NCBI GenBank assembly: GCA_030607345.1 | Contig: JAUWKC010000002.1 | Span: 1-19,683 of the forward strand | Source: Planctomycetota bacterium | GTDB lineage: Bacteria; Planctomycetota; Phycisphaerae; Sedimentisphaerales; SG8-4 | DNA: 19,683 bases | Direction: 5' to 3' | In this document: piece after piece, positions 1-10,245 of the stretch | Layout of the letters: each line of letters opens with the position of its first letter | Position numbering within the stretch: position 1 is the first letter of the stretch | The notes under the pieces: generated by a model | What the model was told of the DNA's origin: nothing | Database searches by the model: none | The model's input: the letters and a program-made list of their open reading frames with translations, nothing else | Program-made: the position numbers and the translations under genes

Positions 1-148
1 TCCCTACATAACAGCCCGGCCCTGCCTCCTGCACATCTTTTCGGGCATTTCAAAATAACGTTCCCGCTCATTCTGACCCCTCACATCCATCCTTGCAAGC
101 AGAATTTCCCGGAACATAAAAATAATCTCTGGGAATCTTGCAACTTCC

Positions 149-175
149 TGTCACAATTTCACAAAAACCGCCGTC
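149..175 (+). promoter_or_regulatory. candidate ECF-sigma autoregulatory promoter
   Basis: TGTCACA (149-155), a 16-base spacer, then CGTC (172-175). A GTCAC-type -35 with a CGTC -10 is the layout known for several ECF sigma groups; from memory TGTCACA-N16-CGTC is the one described for ECF41. It lies just upstream of the ribosome binding site of the sigma gene, so a start site about 8 bases after CGTC would give a leader of only about 15 nt. The match is seen in the sequence; its use by this sigma factor is inference. Confidence 0.5.
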
Positions 176-199
176 TATGTTAATGAAAGGAGATGCCAA

Positions 200-735
200 T
201 TGACCGAAGGCAGCCTGCGAGAAGCCGGCAAAAATGCCAAGGCACCGGATGTGGATACTACTCTGACGCCGGAGATGCTCGTACGCAAATATGCATCAGT
301 CGTACTGGGCCTCTGTATGGCCCATACGAAAAATTTTCACGACAGCGAGGATATAATGCAGCAGGTCCTTCTCAAAGCAATCACCAGGCTCAATACCTTG
401 CGTGACCCCGCTCGGGTCCGCCCCTGGCTCATACGAATAGCCCGGCGGATGTGCATCGATTTCCATAACAAACGCACGCCGCTCCGCGAGATACCCGACG
501 ATTTACCCGCTCCTTCCAACCCCGACGACGAGCACATTGAATCCCTGCAAGGGCTATCTGCAGATTACCCGAAGGCTACCGCGAAGTCGTCGCCCTCTAT
601 TATCTGGACGGCCGAAAATGTACAAGCGTCGCCCGCACGCTTGGAATCAGCCAAGATGCGGTCCGCAGTCGGCTGGTCCGTGCCCGCCTCCGGCTGCACG
701 AGATATTAACGGAGAAAGATTATGAGCGACAATAA
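200..735 (+). CDS. ECF-family RNA polymerase sigma factor, interrupted by a -1 frameshift
   Basis: Extracytoplasmic-function sigma factor, which directs RNA polymerase to a small regulon. The start is TTG at 200, chosen because AAAGGAGA (185-192) lies 7 nt upstream. Region 2 is clear at residues about 30-90 (core-binding helix with EDIMQQV, then RPWLIRIARR). The uninterrupted frame runs to a stop at 707-709, but after about residue 117 it no longer resembles a sigma factor. The neighbouring frame encodes an intact region 4 helix-turn-helix (LPEGYREVVALYYLDG, then LGISQDAVRSRLVRAR) ending at 733-735. One base is missing around 545-555 (CTGCAAGGGC); adding one A or G there restores a protein of about 179 residues, normal for ECF factors. 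The restored end overlaps the downstream anti-sigma start by 14 nt, which implies coupling. Either a sequencing indel or a genuine inactivating mutation; no classical slippery heptamer is present. Confidence 0.85.
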
Positions 736-2401
736 CCATTGCAATAACCGCCGAGAATCAATCGCCGCCCTTGTGCTCGGCGAATTAGAAGCCGATGCTG
801 CCGAAGAGCTCAAAGAACACATCAGCACCTGCCAAACCTGCCGGTCTCTGTATCAGGACCTTTCTGCCGAGGAACAGACCATCAAATCAGCCTTTGCAAC
901 CATCACCAACACAAGCAGCACTCTACAGCACAGGCTCGTCCATCAATACCCAAAAGAACCGCATCCGCCTTCGAGAAGAACCATCACGTTGAATTTGAAC
1001 GCGATTGTCAAAAGCCCAATAACAAAACTCGCCGCCGCGGCAGTGATAATTATCGCAGTATTTTGGGGATTGAGTCTTATTGGCGGGCCGGACATGGCAA
1101 GCATAACCTGGGCTGATATACGCGAAGCATTCAGCCGAGTAGAGGGCGTGCACGTAGTTCAATCCATGGTTGAACAAGACGGCGAAGAAACAGCGCAGGG
1201 GGATTTCTGGTTCAAGAGGCCAACTTTCTTCCGCCAAGAGAGACGTGATGGTGCCATGTTAATTATCGACACGGGTGACAGAAGACTGATCATCGATAGG
1301 ACGCACCAAAGGTATCAGTTTTCAGACCCCAGACCAACTCCCACCCATGCACTGTTTAATTGGCTTGGCTTCCTGCAAGGTGAAGAAACTTTGGACGATT
1401 CGCTTTTTGCTGGTTTCGAGGGGGCACCAATACTGGAGACAGTACCTGCTAAGTCAACTGATGATACGATTGTTTATGAAGTGAATTCCCCAACTGCGAC
1501 CATCGAGAAGGTTTGGGTCCACAGGGCAACGGGGCTTGTGGAGAAACTTATTTGGACCGAAGTCACTACAAGTGGTTCACCGAGCGAGATAAGAGTCAAA
1601 AGAGGAACGACCAAATTCGTATTAACGTTCGACTATGAGCCGATCCCTGACGAAATGTTCGCGGTGGCGCCACATGAAGACTATACTGAGTGGTATGTAC
1701 CGCTGTTGGGAAAAGTGATAGACCAGGGAGGAATACCCGTAGCAGGTGCAGTTGTCTACGCTTGGAAATTTGGATCCCTCCATGAAGTTACAGACCGAGG
1801 CGGCCAATGGGAAATAAAGCTTCTTCCCCACTTGGACTTGCCCGCTCCCCCCGCTGTCATCTTTCCGATATTTCTTTGGGCATTTAGGACCGACGATCCT
1901 AACTGGGTAGCATGGACTGTGATCGAAGACCCGAACGACAAGCGGACACCTGCTGGAACTGTGCCAGGCGAAGTGACTGAGATTGAGGTCTTAGAAGATA
2001 ACGGATACAACAGATTTGCCGGGGGAGCTGGAATAACTCTCGAGATGGAGCCGGCGGTAAAGCTGTTTGGCAGGGTAACAGATGATCAGGGAGACCCAAT
2101 TGCAGGGGCTGATGTTCGCGTGCGAGGGTGGAGATTAGCAGATGAGAACGCCAATCCTCTTTATGCTCCTGTACCTCTAAACTACGGGCCGGCGGGGGCA
2201 AAGACAGACGCGGATGGCTGGTATGTTTTAGGGAACTTGCCGCGACTCTGGCCAAGAAGCTCCATTAGGATCCGAGCGTCCAAGAGTAGTTACCGTGACT
2301 TCTGGTACAGATATGAACTGGCGGAACCGCTTAAATCCAAAGAGTTCAATATCACTCTGGCTAAGGATAACCGGCCAATTCTGGTGGAGCCCAATGAATA
2401 A
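722..2401 (+). CDS. zf-HC2-type membrane anti-sigma protein with two carboxypeptidase-regulatory-like repeats
   Basis: Probable anti-sigma factor for the overlapping ECF gene. The cytoplasmic head has a zinc-binding H33-x3-C37-x2-C40 motif, with H6/C7 available as a further ligand. One membrane helix follows at about residues 102-121. The long extracytoplasmic part (about 125-559) begins with a beta-rich region resembling outer-membrane lipoprotein carrier or sorting domains (FWFKRPTFFRQERRDG, about 162-310). It then has two carboxypeptidase-regulatory-like (CnaB-type beta sandwich) units: about 328-370 (GKVIDQGGIPVAGAVVYAW) and about 448-505 (GRVTDDQGDPIAGADVRVRG). Typical anti-sigma proteins are about 200-300 residues, so 559 is long; the outer part may sense an envelope or polysaccharide signal (inference). 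Base use shifts from GC-rich third positions in the head to more mixed codons after about 1240, possibly reflecting a mosaic origin. The start is ATG at 722, preceded by GGAGAAAG. Confidence 0.8.
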   Translation: MSDNNHCNNRRESIAALVLGELEADAAEELKEHISTCQTCRSLYQDLSAEEQTIKSAFATITNTSSTLQHRLVHQYPKEPHPPSRRTITLNLNAIVKSPITKLAAAAVIIIAVFWGLSLIGGPDMASITWADIREAFSRVEGVHVVQSMVEQDGEETAQGDFWFKRPTFFRQERRDGAMLIIDTGDRRLIIDRTHQRYQFSDPRPTPTHALFNWLGFLQGEETLDDSLFAGFEGAPILETVPAKSTDDTIVYEVNSPTATIEKVWVHRATGLVEKLIWTEVTTSGSPSEIRVKRGTTKFVLTFDYEPIPDEMFAVAPHEDYTEWYVPLLGKVIDQGGIPVAGAVVYAWKFGSLHEVTDRGGQWEIKLLPHLDLPAPPAVIFPIFLWAFRTDDPNWVAWTVIEDPNDKRTPAGTVPGEVTEIEVLEDNGYNRFAGGAGITLEMEPAVKLFGRVTDDQGDPIAGADVRVRGWRLADENANPLYAPVPLNYGPAGAKTDADGWYVLGNLPRLWPRSSIRIRASKSSYRDFWYRYELAEPLKSKEFNITLAKDNRPILVEPNE

Positions 2402-2443
2402 GCTAAGTGAAACGCGAATTGGCTGGGCTTTCTTACATTGCGG

Positions 2444-4876
<2,433 letters not shown>

Positions 4877-4912
4877 CTATCGCTCATAAACTATGCATCC
4901 GGCTCAACGATT

Positions 4913-5269
4913 CTAACCAATTGCGAATTTTATCGTCCTGACCCGTGCACTTCGACATCGCTCTTGCAGCTCGCTTAGAAGCTGCGGGCCGCACAATCGC
5001 AGTTCGTGCATATACGAGGGCGAATCAACAAACACCTTCAACTGCCCGCCGCTAAAATCGCCCAACCTGCAGTGTCGGCAAAGCTCCGCCGGCAACAGAA
5101 CGCTCCAGACCTCCGCTATTGCCTCGAACCTGCGATGCCGGGGCGAAATCCGTTCGTCCATAAACTGCTGGACAACATCACCCAACCGACCAGTCCGACC
5201 AGCTCCAGGCCGCCCCACGCCACGCCGCTTGACCGCATTGAAACTGCCTAACCGCTCGCTCCCATCCAT
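4913..5269 (-). CDS. dciA: DUF721/DciA-like protein, putative replicative helicase loader
   Basis: A 118-residue protein with the DUF721 pattern: the core segment (about 27-118) contains a helix (LGDVVQQFMDE), a central W-x-x-L (EVWSVLLPAEL), a beta strand (GGQLKVFVDSP) followed by YMHELRLCGPQLL, and the final V-R-T-I-K-F strand. DciA acts with DnaB at initiation in bacteria lacking DnaC/DnaI; in many phyla DUF721 genes sit between dnaN/recF and gyrB, exactly as here. ATG at 5269 is the first usable start because an in-frame TGA lies just upstream. A GGAGG (5284-5288) is 14 nt away, rather far. The N-terminal 25 residues are basic and Gly/Arg-rich (RRGVGRPGAGRTGR), perhaps a DNA- or RNA-contacting tail. 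The family call is by pattern and synteny; the loader function is inferred. Confidence 0.8.
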   Translation of the reverse strand: MDGSERLGSFNAVKRRGVGRPGAGRTGRLGDVVQQFMDERISPRHRRFEAIAEVWSVLLPAELCRHCRLGDFSGGQLKVFVDSPSYMHELRLCGPQLLSELQERCRSARVRTIKFAIG

Positions 5270-5303
5270 GGCGTATCAAATATCCTCCAGGCTGTGACAC
5301 GGG

Positions 5304-6425
5304 CTAACCGAGATTTATCGGCATCAAAACATAGAGGAAATTGGCCCCGCTCTTTATCAGGCCCGGTCTATCCGCCTGGCCCAGCTCAAGCTCAAATTCG
5401 TCTGTCCTGATTACCCGAAGCACGTCTATCATAAACTGCGGGCTAAAGCCAATCTCAATCGGCTCGCTCTCGTACTCGATGGGCATCTTAATCTCCGCAT
5501 TGCCGGTCTCCGGCGCACTGCCCGAAAACACCAGCATATTCTTATCTATCGCAAGCCTGATGCCCCTCGACTCTTCACTCGTCAGCAACGCCGCACGCCG
5601 AACCGCTCGCAAGACCACCTCGGTCGACAGCTTCAGCTTCTTATCGTAATCGGTTGGAATTATATCTTCATATTTCGGGAAGTTACCTTCAACAAGGTTC
5701 GAGCTTATTACAACATCCGCGCAGCTAAGCAGTATCTGATTGTCCAGCAGCTTAACTGTCACGGTCTCCTTGTCGTGCGAACCGATTTTCTCTAACAGGC
5801 CCATCGTCTTGCCCGGCACTATAATCTGACTGCCCTCGGCCTTGGCTGCAGCACCCGACTTTGCAGGCTCCTTCGCCAGATTAAGCCGGCACCGAGCCAA
5901 CCGCCGCCCATCCGTAGCCACCAGCGAAAGCTTCTTGCCCTTTATCTCCCACAGCACGCCGTTGATTGCATAGCGAGTACTTTCTTTCGCTGCCGCAAAC
6001 AGGCACTGCGAAACGCCCCCTTGCAGGTTCTCCAGACCGATTTCCACAAAAGCTTCCCCACCACTATCCGGAACCATCGGATACTGCTCCGGCTCCTGAC
6101 CATATATGGTAAACCGGCTGTCGGCTCCACGTATCTCGCAGGCGCCCTCGGCGGCCTCGAACGAAAGCACCTCATCGGTACTTTCGCGCACAATCGCCGC
6201 CAGGCGGTCCGCTGGAACAACAACTTCACCGGCCTTTTCCACCTGGACCTCGCACACCAGGCAATTAATGCCAACCTCCATATCCGTCGCGCATATCCGG
6301 ACCTCATTATCGCCCGCGCTGATTTTCACGCACCGCAGAATCGGCTTGGGGGTCCGACTGGGCACAACAGACGTCAGCAGCCCCAGAACATCGGCAAGGG
6401 CCTCTCGCTTGAAATTAACCTTCAT
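5304..6425 (-). CDS. dnaN: DNA polymerase III beta subunit (sliding clamp)
   Basis: Ring-shaped processivity clamp that tethers DNA polymerase III and other enzymes to DNA. The 373 residues fit the three-domain clamp fold. Recognisable family stretches are the N-terminal MKVNFKREAL, ATDMEVGI in domain 1, LVATDGRRLARCR in domain 2, the GNFPKYEDIIP loop leading into domain 3, and the C-terminal YVLMPINL. The frame stays open to 6449, but the start at 6425 is preferred: GAGG lies 6 nt upstream and family members begin with M-K-x-x-x. A second ATG sits directly before it (6428). First gene of the clamp-dciA-gyrB operon; dnaA does not precede it and the upstream neighbour is the GH31 gene. A promoter candidate lies about 70-95 nt upstream. 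Confidence 0.96.
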   Translation of the reverse strand: MKVNFKREALADVLGLLTSVVPSRTPKPILRCVKISAGDNEVRICATDMEVGINCLVCEVQVEKAGEVVVPADRLAAIVRESTDEVLSFEAAEGACEIRGADSRFTIYGQEPEQYPMVPDSGGEAFVEIGLENLQGGVSQCLFAAAKESTRYAINGVLWEIKGKKLSLVATDGRRLARCRLNLAKEPAKSGAAAKAEGSQIIVPGKTMGLLEKIGSHDKETVTVKLLDNQILLSCADVVISSNLVEGNFPKYEDIIPTDYDKKLKLSTEVVLRAVRRAALLTSEESRGIRLAIDKNMLVFSGSAPETGNAEIKMPIEYESEPIEIGFSPQFMIDVLRVIRTDEFELELGQADRPGLIKSGANFLYVLMPINLG

Positions 6426-6493
6426 CATAAACCTCTGCATCAAATACAAAAACAGTCAAATTCTCGAATCTCCGTACCTCGAAACAACGCTGT

Positions 6494-6522
6494 AGTTTAC
6501 ACCAAAAAACGAACGCCGACAA
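6494..6522 (-). promoter_or_regulatory. candidate sigma70-type promoter for dnaN-dciA-gyrB
   Basis: On the - strand TTGTCG (6522-6517), a 17-nt spacer, then TAAACT (6499-6494). A start at about 6487 would give a leader of about 60 nt before dnaN. It lies in the 140-nt gap after the GH31 stop, so dnaN need not rely on readthrough. Both hexamers match the consensus only in part. Confidence 0.4.
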
Positions 6523-6565
6523 TCTTTTTCCCGCAAAAAAACGCCACGAAAGGCCAACCGAATTA

Positions 6566-8962
6566 TCACCGCCTTATCTCAACGGTATGGGCCTTTGAAC
6601 CCTTCGCAAGCTTGACGTTGAGAGTCTCGATACTATCCGAGCCGTAAAAGCAGCCTCGCCCGTAATACCAACCCACCTTTGCCGAATCATAAGCGGCCTT
6701 GTCCTTCAGTTTCGCCAGTTTTTTCGAATCGGCCGTAACCACCGCCGGCTCCTTCCCGCAGTGCACCCAAAGCTCGTAAGCCACTTCCGACGGGCCAATC
6801 GATATCTCAATCTTGCCCTCACCCTCAGAGCACCTAAACGTCGTTGTCCTCAGCGGACTGCTCTTCGGCGTCTCGCGGTCGTACATAACATAGCTCGAAG
6901 CTTCACCTTTTTCGGGATAAATATCGAGAGTAACAGGCTCAGGGGGCTTCTCATAGATATAACTCATCTCCGGCATCATCGGTATAATCGCACCCGCCTT
7001 TACGAACATCGGCAAACCGGCGCCTTCGTACAGCGGCGCATCAACCGTGACAGCCTGGCCGCCAACATATCTCTCGCCCGTCCAGTAATGCACCCACTTG
7101 CCTTTCGGCAGATAAACATCCCATCGTTCGGTCCGCCTTGTTACCGGCGCAACAAGTATCTGCCTGCCGAACATAAAGTGAAAATCCTTATCGTACGTTT
7201 CGGGGTCATCCTGGTAGTCAAACACCAAGGCCGCCAGAATCGGCCGGCCCGTCAAATTCGCCTCGATAGCGCTGGAATAGATATAAGGATGCAGCCGATA
7301 TCGCAGTTTAAGAAAGTAGCGAATCAAATCCTGCTGCTGCGGTGACAACAGCCACGGCAGCTTGGCGCTGTGGTCGCCGCTGCCCTGAAACTTCGATATC
7401 GGGATAATCGGAATTATGTCGATGGTTCTGCGGACAATATTCTGCTCCTCCAGTGGGTCCTTGCCTCCCCGGTCAGTGTAACCGCCCAGGTCCACGGCAA
7501 TCGACGCATATCCAGCCAAGCCCCCGTTGCGAACGAAATTCAAATCCATCTCCAGAAACTCAAGACCGTGAGAAAGGTCTCCAGGCCAGGGTATAATATA
7601 TCGGTGCCCGCCTATCGGGCCGCCTCGGCTGATAACGGGCCGGCCGTAAAGACCCAGCTTCTCCATACCTTCAACAACATTCTTCGCCCAAAGCGAGCCG
7701 AACAGCTCATGTGCTTCGTAGCCGTTGGCTAACTTCTCAAGGTCCGTGTACTTCGACGACCTTTCTGAATTGTCCTGTCTCCAGAAATCCATACCGTCCA
7801 GAACCCGCGGCGAATGAAGGGCCCAGTACTCGGCACACGTCTGCTCGACAGTCGGGTCGTATTTCTTCCAGTTATAGAGGTCGCTGTGGAAAAGTGCACA
7901 GCTATAGGCCGTCTTAAAACCCCTTTCGTCGATGAAGTCGTACATCTTCTTATAGTCCTCGAACTCCGGCGCCCAGGCAAAATCCTTCGTCAAGGCCTGC
8001 CAGTCCATAAGCAGCACGTCGCAAGGCCAGTCCCCCTCGCGGTACTTCCGAGCAACCTCCATCACCCTGTCGTCGGTCCAGTCGCAGCAGTGATGCTGAA
8101 TGTGACCGAACAGCCACTTGGCAGGCAGGATGGGTTTGCCCACGATAGCCGTGTACCTCTTCATTATCTTCTCAAATTTGGGCCCGTATATCAGGTAGTA
8201 ATCCATATCCCAGCCTTCCATCTGACCGCTGGTGCCCTCGAACGAATACTCGCCCGGCGTTGTGCCCATCTTAAAAGTGACGTCATCGTCAAGGTTGTTG
8301 AAAAATATCCCGTATCCCTTGCTGCTGAAAAAGAAAGGCACCGGAAACCCGCCCGTCGCAGCCTTCGATTCCAACTCCTTCGCCGAGCACACAATACTGC
8401 CGCCGCGCATATCAAGAGGGTGATTGTGTGCGCCGAAACCGAAAAAATGCTCATCCTCGCCCAGCGCCATTGTCTCATAAACCTTCGATTCGGCATAACC
8501 CAGACCCGCACCGACAATCCCCTCTTTTTCCTTCACAAGAAGCTTGCCCCGTGCATCGTAGAACGCGAGCTTGAATGGCTGCTTTCTGACCTTTACGACG
8601 AGCCTCCGCAGGCGAATTTTATAGACAAACCCCTCCAGCGACGAATCAAATTCCTCCGAGATTTCGTACTTCGCACCAGGCCAATTATACGTAATAACCG
8701 CATACGGACCGTTCTCATCCGGGTGCAGCGTGTCGGCAGGAAAATCCCGCCGCCCGGGCGCCATGTGAACCCGCACAAGGTCATCCGTAAGAAAGCTCAA
8801 TCTGACCCTGCCGTTTTCGCACTCGAACGTAATGTTGTAGCCGTCTCGCCGAGTAGAGCTGACATCGCCCATTATCGTATAGGCCGCGACTGCGTCTGTC
8901 ACAACCAGCAAAACAACGGCAATCGCAAGCCAAAAGGACGCGAGCTTGTTGTGAGTGCACAT
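6566..8962 (-). CDS. secreted glycoside hydrolase family 31 (alpha-glucosidase/alpha-xylosidase type)
   Basis: Retaining alpha-glycosidase acting outside the cytoplasm. A signal peptide (about 1-27, hydrophobic WLAIAVVLLVVTDAVAA) is followed by an N-terminal beta sandwich (about 28-275), the (beta/alpha)8 barrel (about 280-600) and C-terminal beta domains including a DUF5110-like part (about 660-735). Barrel motifs are LLMDWQA (317-323) on an early strand, the nucleophile region MDFWRQDNSE with D397 as likely nucleophile, and the acid/base region SRGGPIGGHRY...PWPGD with D462. The nucleophile motif differs from the usual W-x-D-M-N-E, so substrate preference cannot be read off; alpha-glucoside, alpha-xyloside or a rarer sugar are all possible. 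Start at 8962 is firm: TAGGAGG stands 5 nt before the ATG, and a good promoter lies upstream. Lies downstream of the GH130 gene, 172 nt away, and may cooperate with it in glycan use. Confidence 0.92.
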   Translation of the reverse strand: MCTHNKLASFWLAIAVVLLVVTDAVAAYTIMGDVSSTRRDGYNITFECENGRVRLSFLTDDLVRVHMAPGRRDFPADTLHPDENGPYAVITYNWPGAKYEISEEFDSSLEGFVYKIRLRRLVVKVRKQPFKLAFYDARGKLLVKEKEGIVGAGLGYAESKVYETMALGEDEHFFGFGAHNHPLDMRGGSIVCSAKELESKAATGGFPVPFFFSSKGYGIFFNNLDDDVTFKMGTTPGEYSFEGTSGQMEGWDMDYYLIYGPKFEKIMKRYTAIVGKPILPAKWLFGHIQHHCCDWTDDRVMEVARKYREGDWPCDVLLMDWQALTKDFAWAPEFEDYKKMYDFIDERGFKTAYSCALFHSDLYNWKKYDPTVEQTCAEYWALHSPRVLDGMDFWRQDNSERSSKYTDLEKLANGYEAHELFGSLWAKNVVEGMEKLGLYGRPVISRGGPIGGHRYIIPWPGDLSHGLEFLEMDLNFVRNGGLAGYASIAVDLGGYTDRGGKDPLEEQNIVRRTIDIIPIIPISKFQGSGDHSAKLPWLLSPQQQDLIRYFLKLRYRLHPYIYSSAIEANLTGRPILAALVFDYQDDPETYDKDFHFMFGRQILVAPVTRRTERWDVYLPKGKWVHYWTGERYVGGQAVTVDAPLYEGAGLPMFVKAGAIIPMMPEMSYIYEKPPEPVTLDIYPEKGEASSYVMYDRETPKSSPLRTTTFRCSEGEGKIEISIGPSEVAYELWVHCGKEPAVVTADSKKLAKLKDKAAYDSAKVGWYYGRGCFYGSDSIETLNVKLAKGSKAHTVEIRR

Positions 8963-9040
8963 AGTTTCCTCCTATCAAACGCAGGACTTCCAACCGGCAA
9001 TGGACGCGACACACCCAAACCCGTTTATATGGTAGTGTTG

Positions 9041-9068
9041 ATTGTACCCGCTCGGAGACGGAGGTCAA
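9041..9068 (-). promoter_or_regulatory. promoter for the GH31 gene
   Basis: On the - strand TTGACC (9068-9063), 16-nt spacer, TACAAT (9046-9041): five of six consensus bases in each hexamer. Start predicted near 9034, giving a leader of about 70 nt that ends in a strong TAGGAGG site. It shows that GH31 can be transcribed independently of GH130. Confidence 0.6.
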
Positions 9069-9134
9069 GGCTTTTGAAGTGCTCTTCGCTTTGCCTGCAC
9101 CACGGGCCTGTCCGGCCGGCAACCCCGCCAAATC

Positions 9135-10070
9135 CTACTGCTCAACCTCCGGACAAGACACAATGTAGCTCACAACGTCGCTCAGCTTTGCCGTCGCCAC
9201 AGCCACGGTACAGTCGGCGGCCCCGTAGTAAAGATTCAACTGGTCAATCTCCTTGTGAACCACAGCCCCCGTAGGAAATACGACATCGCTCACATCACCA
9301 ATACGCTCGTACGGTGCTCGCGGCCCCAATATCCATTCGGCGCTTCGCCGCAGTACACGCCACGGCTCTTCCAAATCCAGCAGCGCCAGGCCCACGCGGT
9401 AAATTGCTCCGGCGGTAGTTGCACGCACCCCGTGGTAAAACAACAAAAAGCCCTGCGGCGTCTCTATAGGCTGGCAGGCCAGACCTACCCTTTGCCCGTC
9501 CCAGTAAGCCGACCTTGCCCTGATAAGGGTCCGGTGGTCGCCCCAGTGCTTCAAATCGGGCGAGAAACTAATCCACATGTGTGCTTCGCCGCGAACAATC
9601 GGCCTGTGAATCAACGCAAAACGCCCCCTGAACCGACGAGGAAGAAGACACGCATCCTTGTCTTCAGGAGGCAAAAGACCGCCCAGACGGGCAAAGGCCT
9701 TGAAGTTCTTCGTAATCGCCAGCGAGACAACGGGACCGCCTTCACTAAATGATATATACGTAATGGCGAACTGCTTTTGCTCCTCCAGCCAGACTATACG
9801 CGGGTCCTCAATACCCCACTTTTCCTCGCGGGAATTCTGGTCGGCCTCCAGAGAAGGTTTACTGTCAATCTGCCAATTCGTAAACCCGTCATCACTGCGA
9901 GCGACCGTCAAGTGAGAGAAACCCCGCATATCCTCAACCCTGACCAAAAGCAGCGTTTCAGTATTCAGCTTCGCAGCCGCGGGATTGAACACCGCATTGG
10001 CCGGATAAGGCCAGCCATCCGGTGTCAGTATGGGATTCCCTTCGTACCTTTTGAATAGCTCTTTAATCAT
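9135..10070 (-). CDS. glycoside hydrolase family 130 protein (beta-mannoside phosphorylase/hydrolase type)
   Basis: Five-bladed beta-propeller enzyme of a family that cleaves beta-mannosides, mostly by phosphorolysis to mannose-1-phosphate. Family motifs are NPIL near the start, NAVFNPAA (25-32), RVEDMRG (44-50), the GIEDPR motif holding the likely proton donor D89, a KDACLLP loop (138-144), HRP (155-157), YWDGQRVG (189-196), YHGV and YYGAADCTVAVA near the end. No signal peptide, so probably cytoplasmic. The frame opens further to a GTG at 10103, but ATG 10070 (311 residues) fits the usual family N-terminus; its ribosome site is weak. GH130 members differ in substrate (mannosyl-glucose, mannobiose, mannosyl-GlcNAc) and a minority are hydrolases, so the exact reaction is left open. 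It precedes the secreted GH31 gene on the same strand. Confidence 0.9.
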   Translation of the reverse strand: MIKELFKRYEGNPILTPDGWPYPANAVFNPAAAKLNTETLLLVRVEDMRGFSHLTVARSDDGFTNWQIDSKPSLEADQNSREEKWGIEDPRIVWLEEQKQFAITYISFSEGGPVVSLAITKNFKAFARLGGLLPPEDKDACLLPRRFRGRFALIHRPIVRGEAHMWISFSPDLKHWGDHRTLIRARSAYWDGQRVGLACQPIETPQGFLLFYHGVRATTAGAIYRVGLALLDLEEPWRVLRRSAEWILGPRAPYERIGDVSDVVFPTGAVVHKEIDQLNLYYGAADCTVAVATAKLSDVVSYIVSCPEVEQ

Positions 10071-10245
10071 AGTCTCTGCCGTAAAACATCCTGCATAACT
10101 CACATATTGAAATCCAACCAGTCTGATACCCCTGTCATCATTGCCCTAATATCATCGTCCAAATGCCCTCCAAATCTTAGTCTGCTGCAAAAAACGGCCA
10201 TATCCCGCGCTTCGGCTCAACTTCTCAACCAAACCTGCCTCGCCC

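Noticed and set aside
545..556. Programmed -1 frameshift site in the sigma gene
   Set aside because: CTGCAAGGGC does not fit the slippery heptamer pattern; an indel is the simpler explanation.
7814..9274. A 486-codon open frame on the + strand opposite GH31 and the end of GH130
   Set aside because: It lies antiparallel to two well-supported enzymes with catalytic motifs; its product is His/Arg/Pro-rich without family features. It is a compositional shadow.
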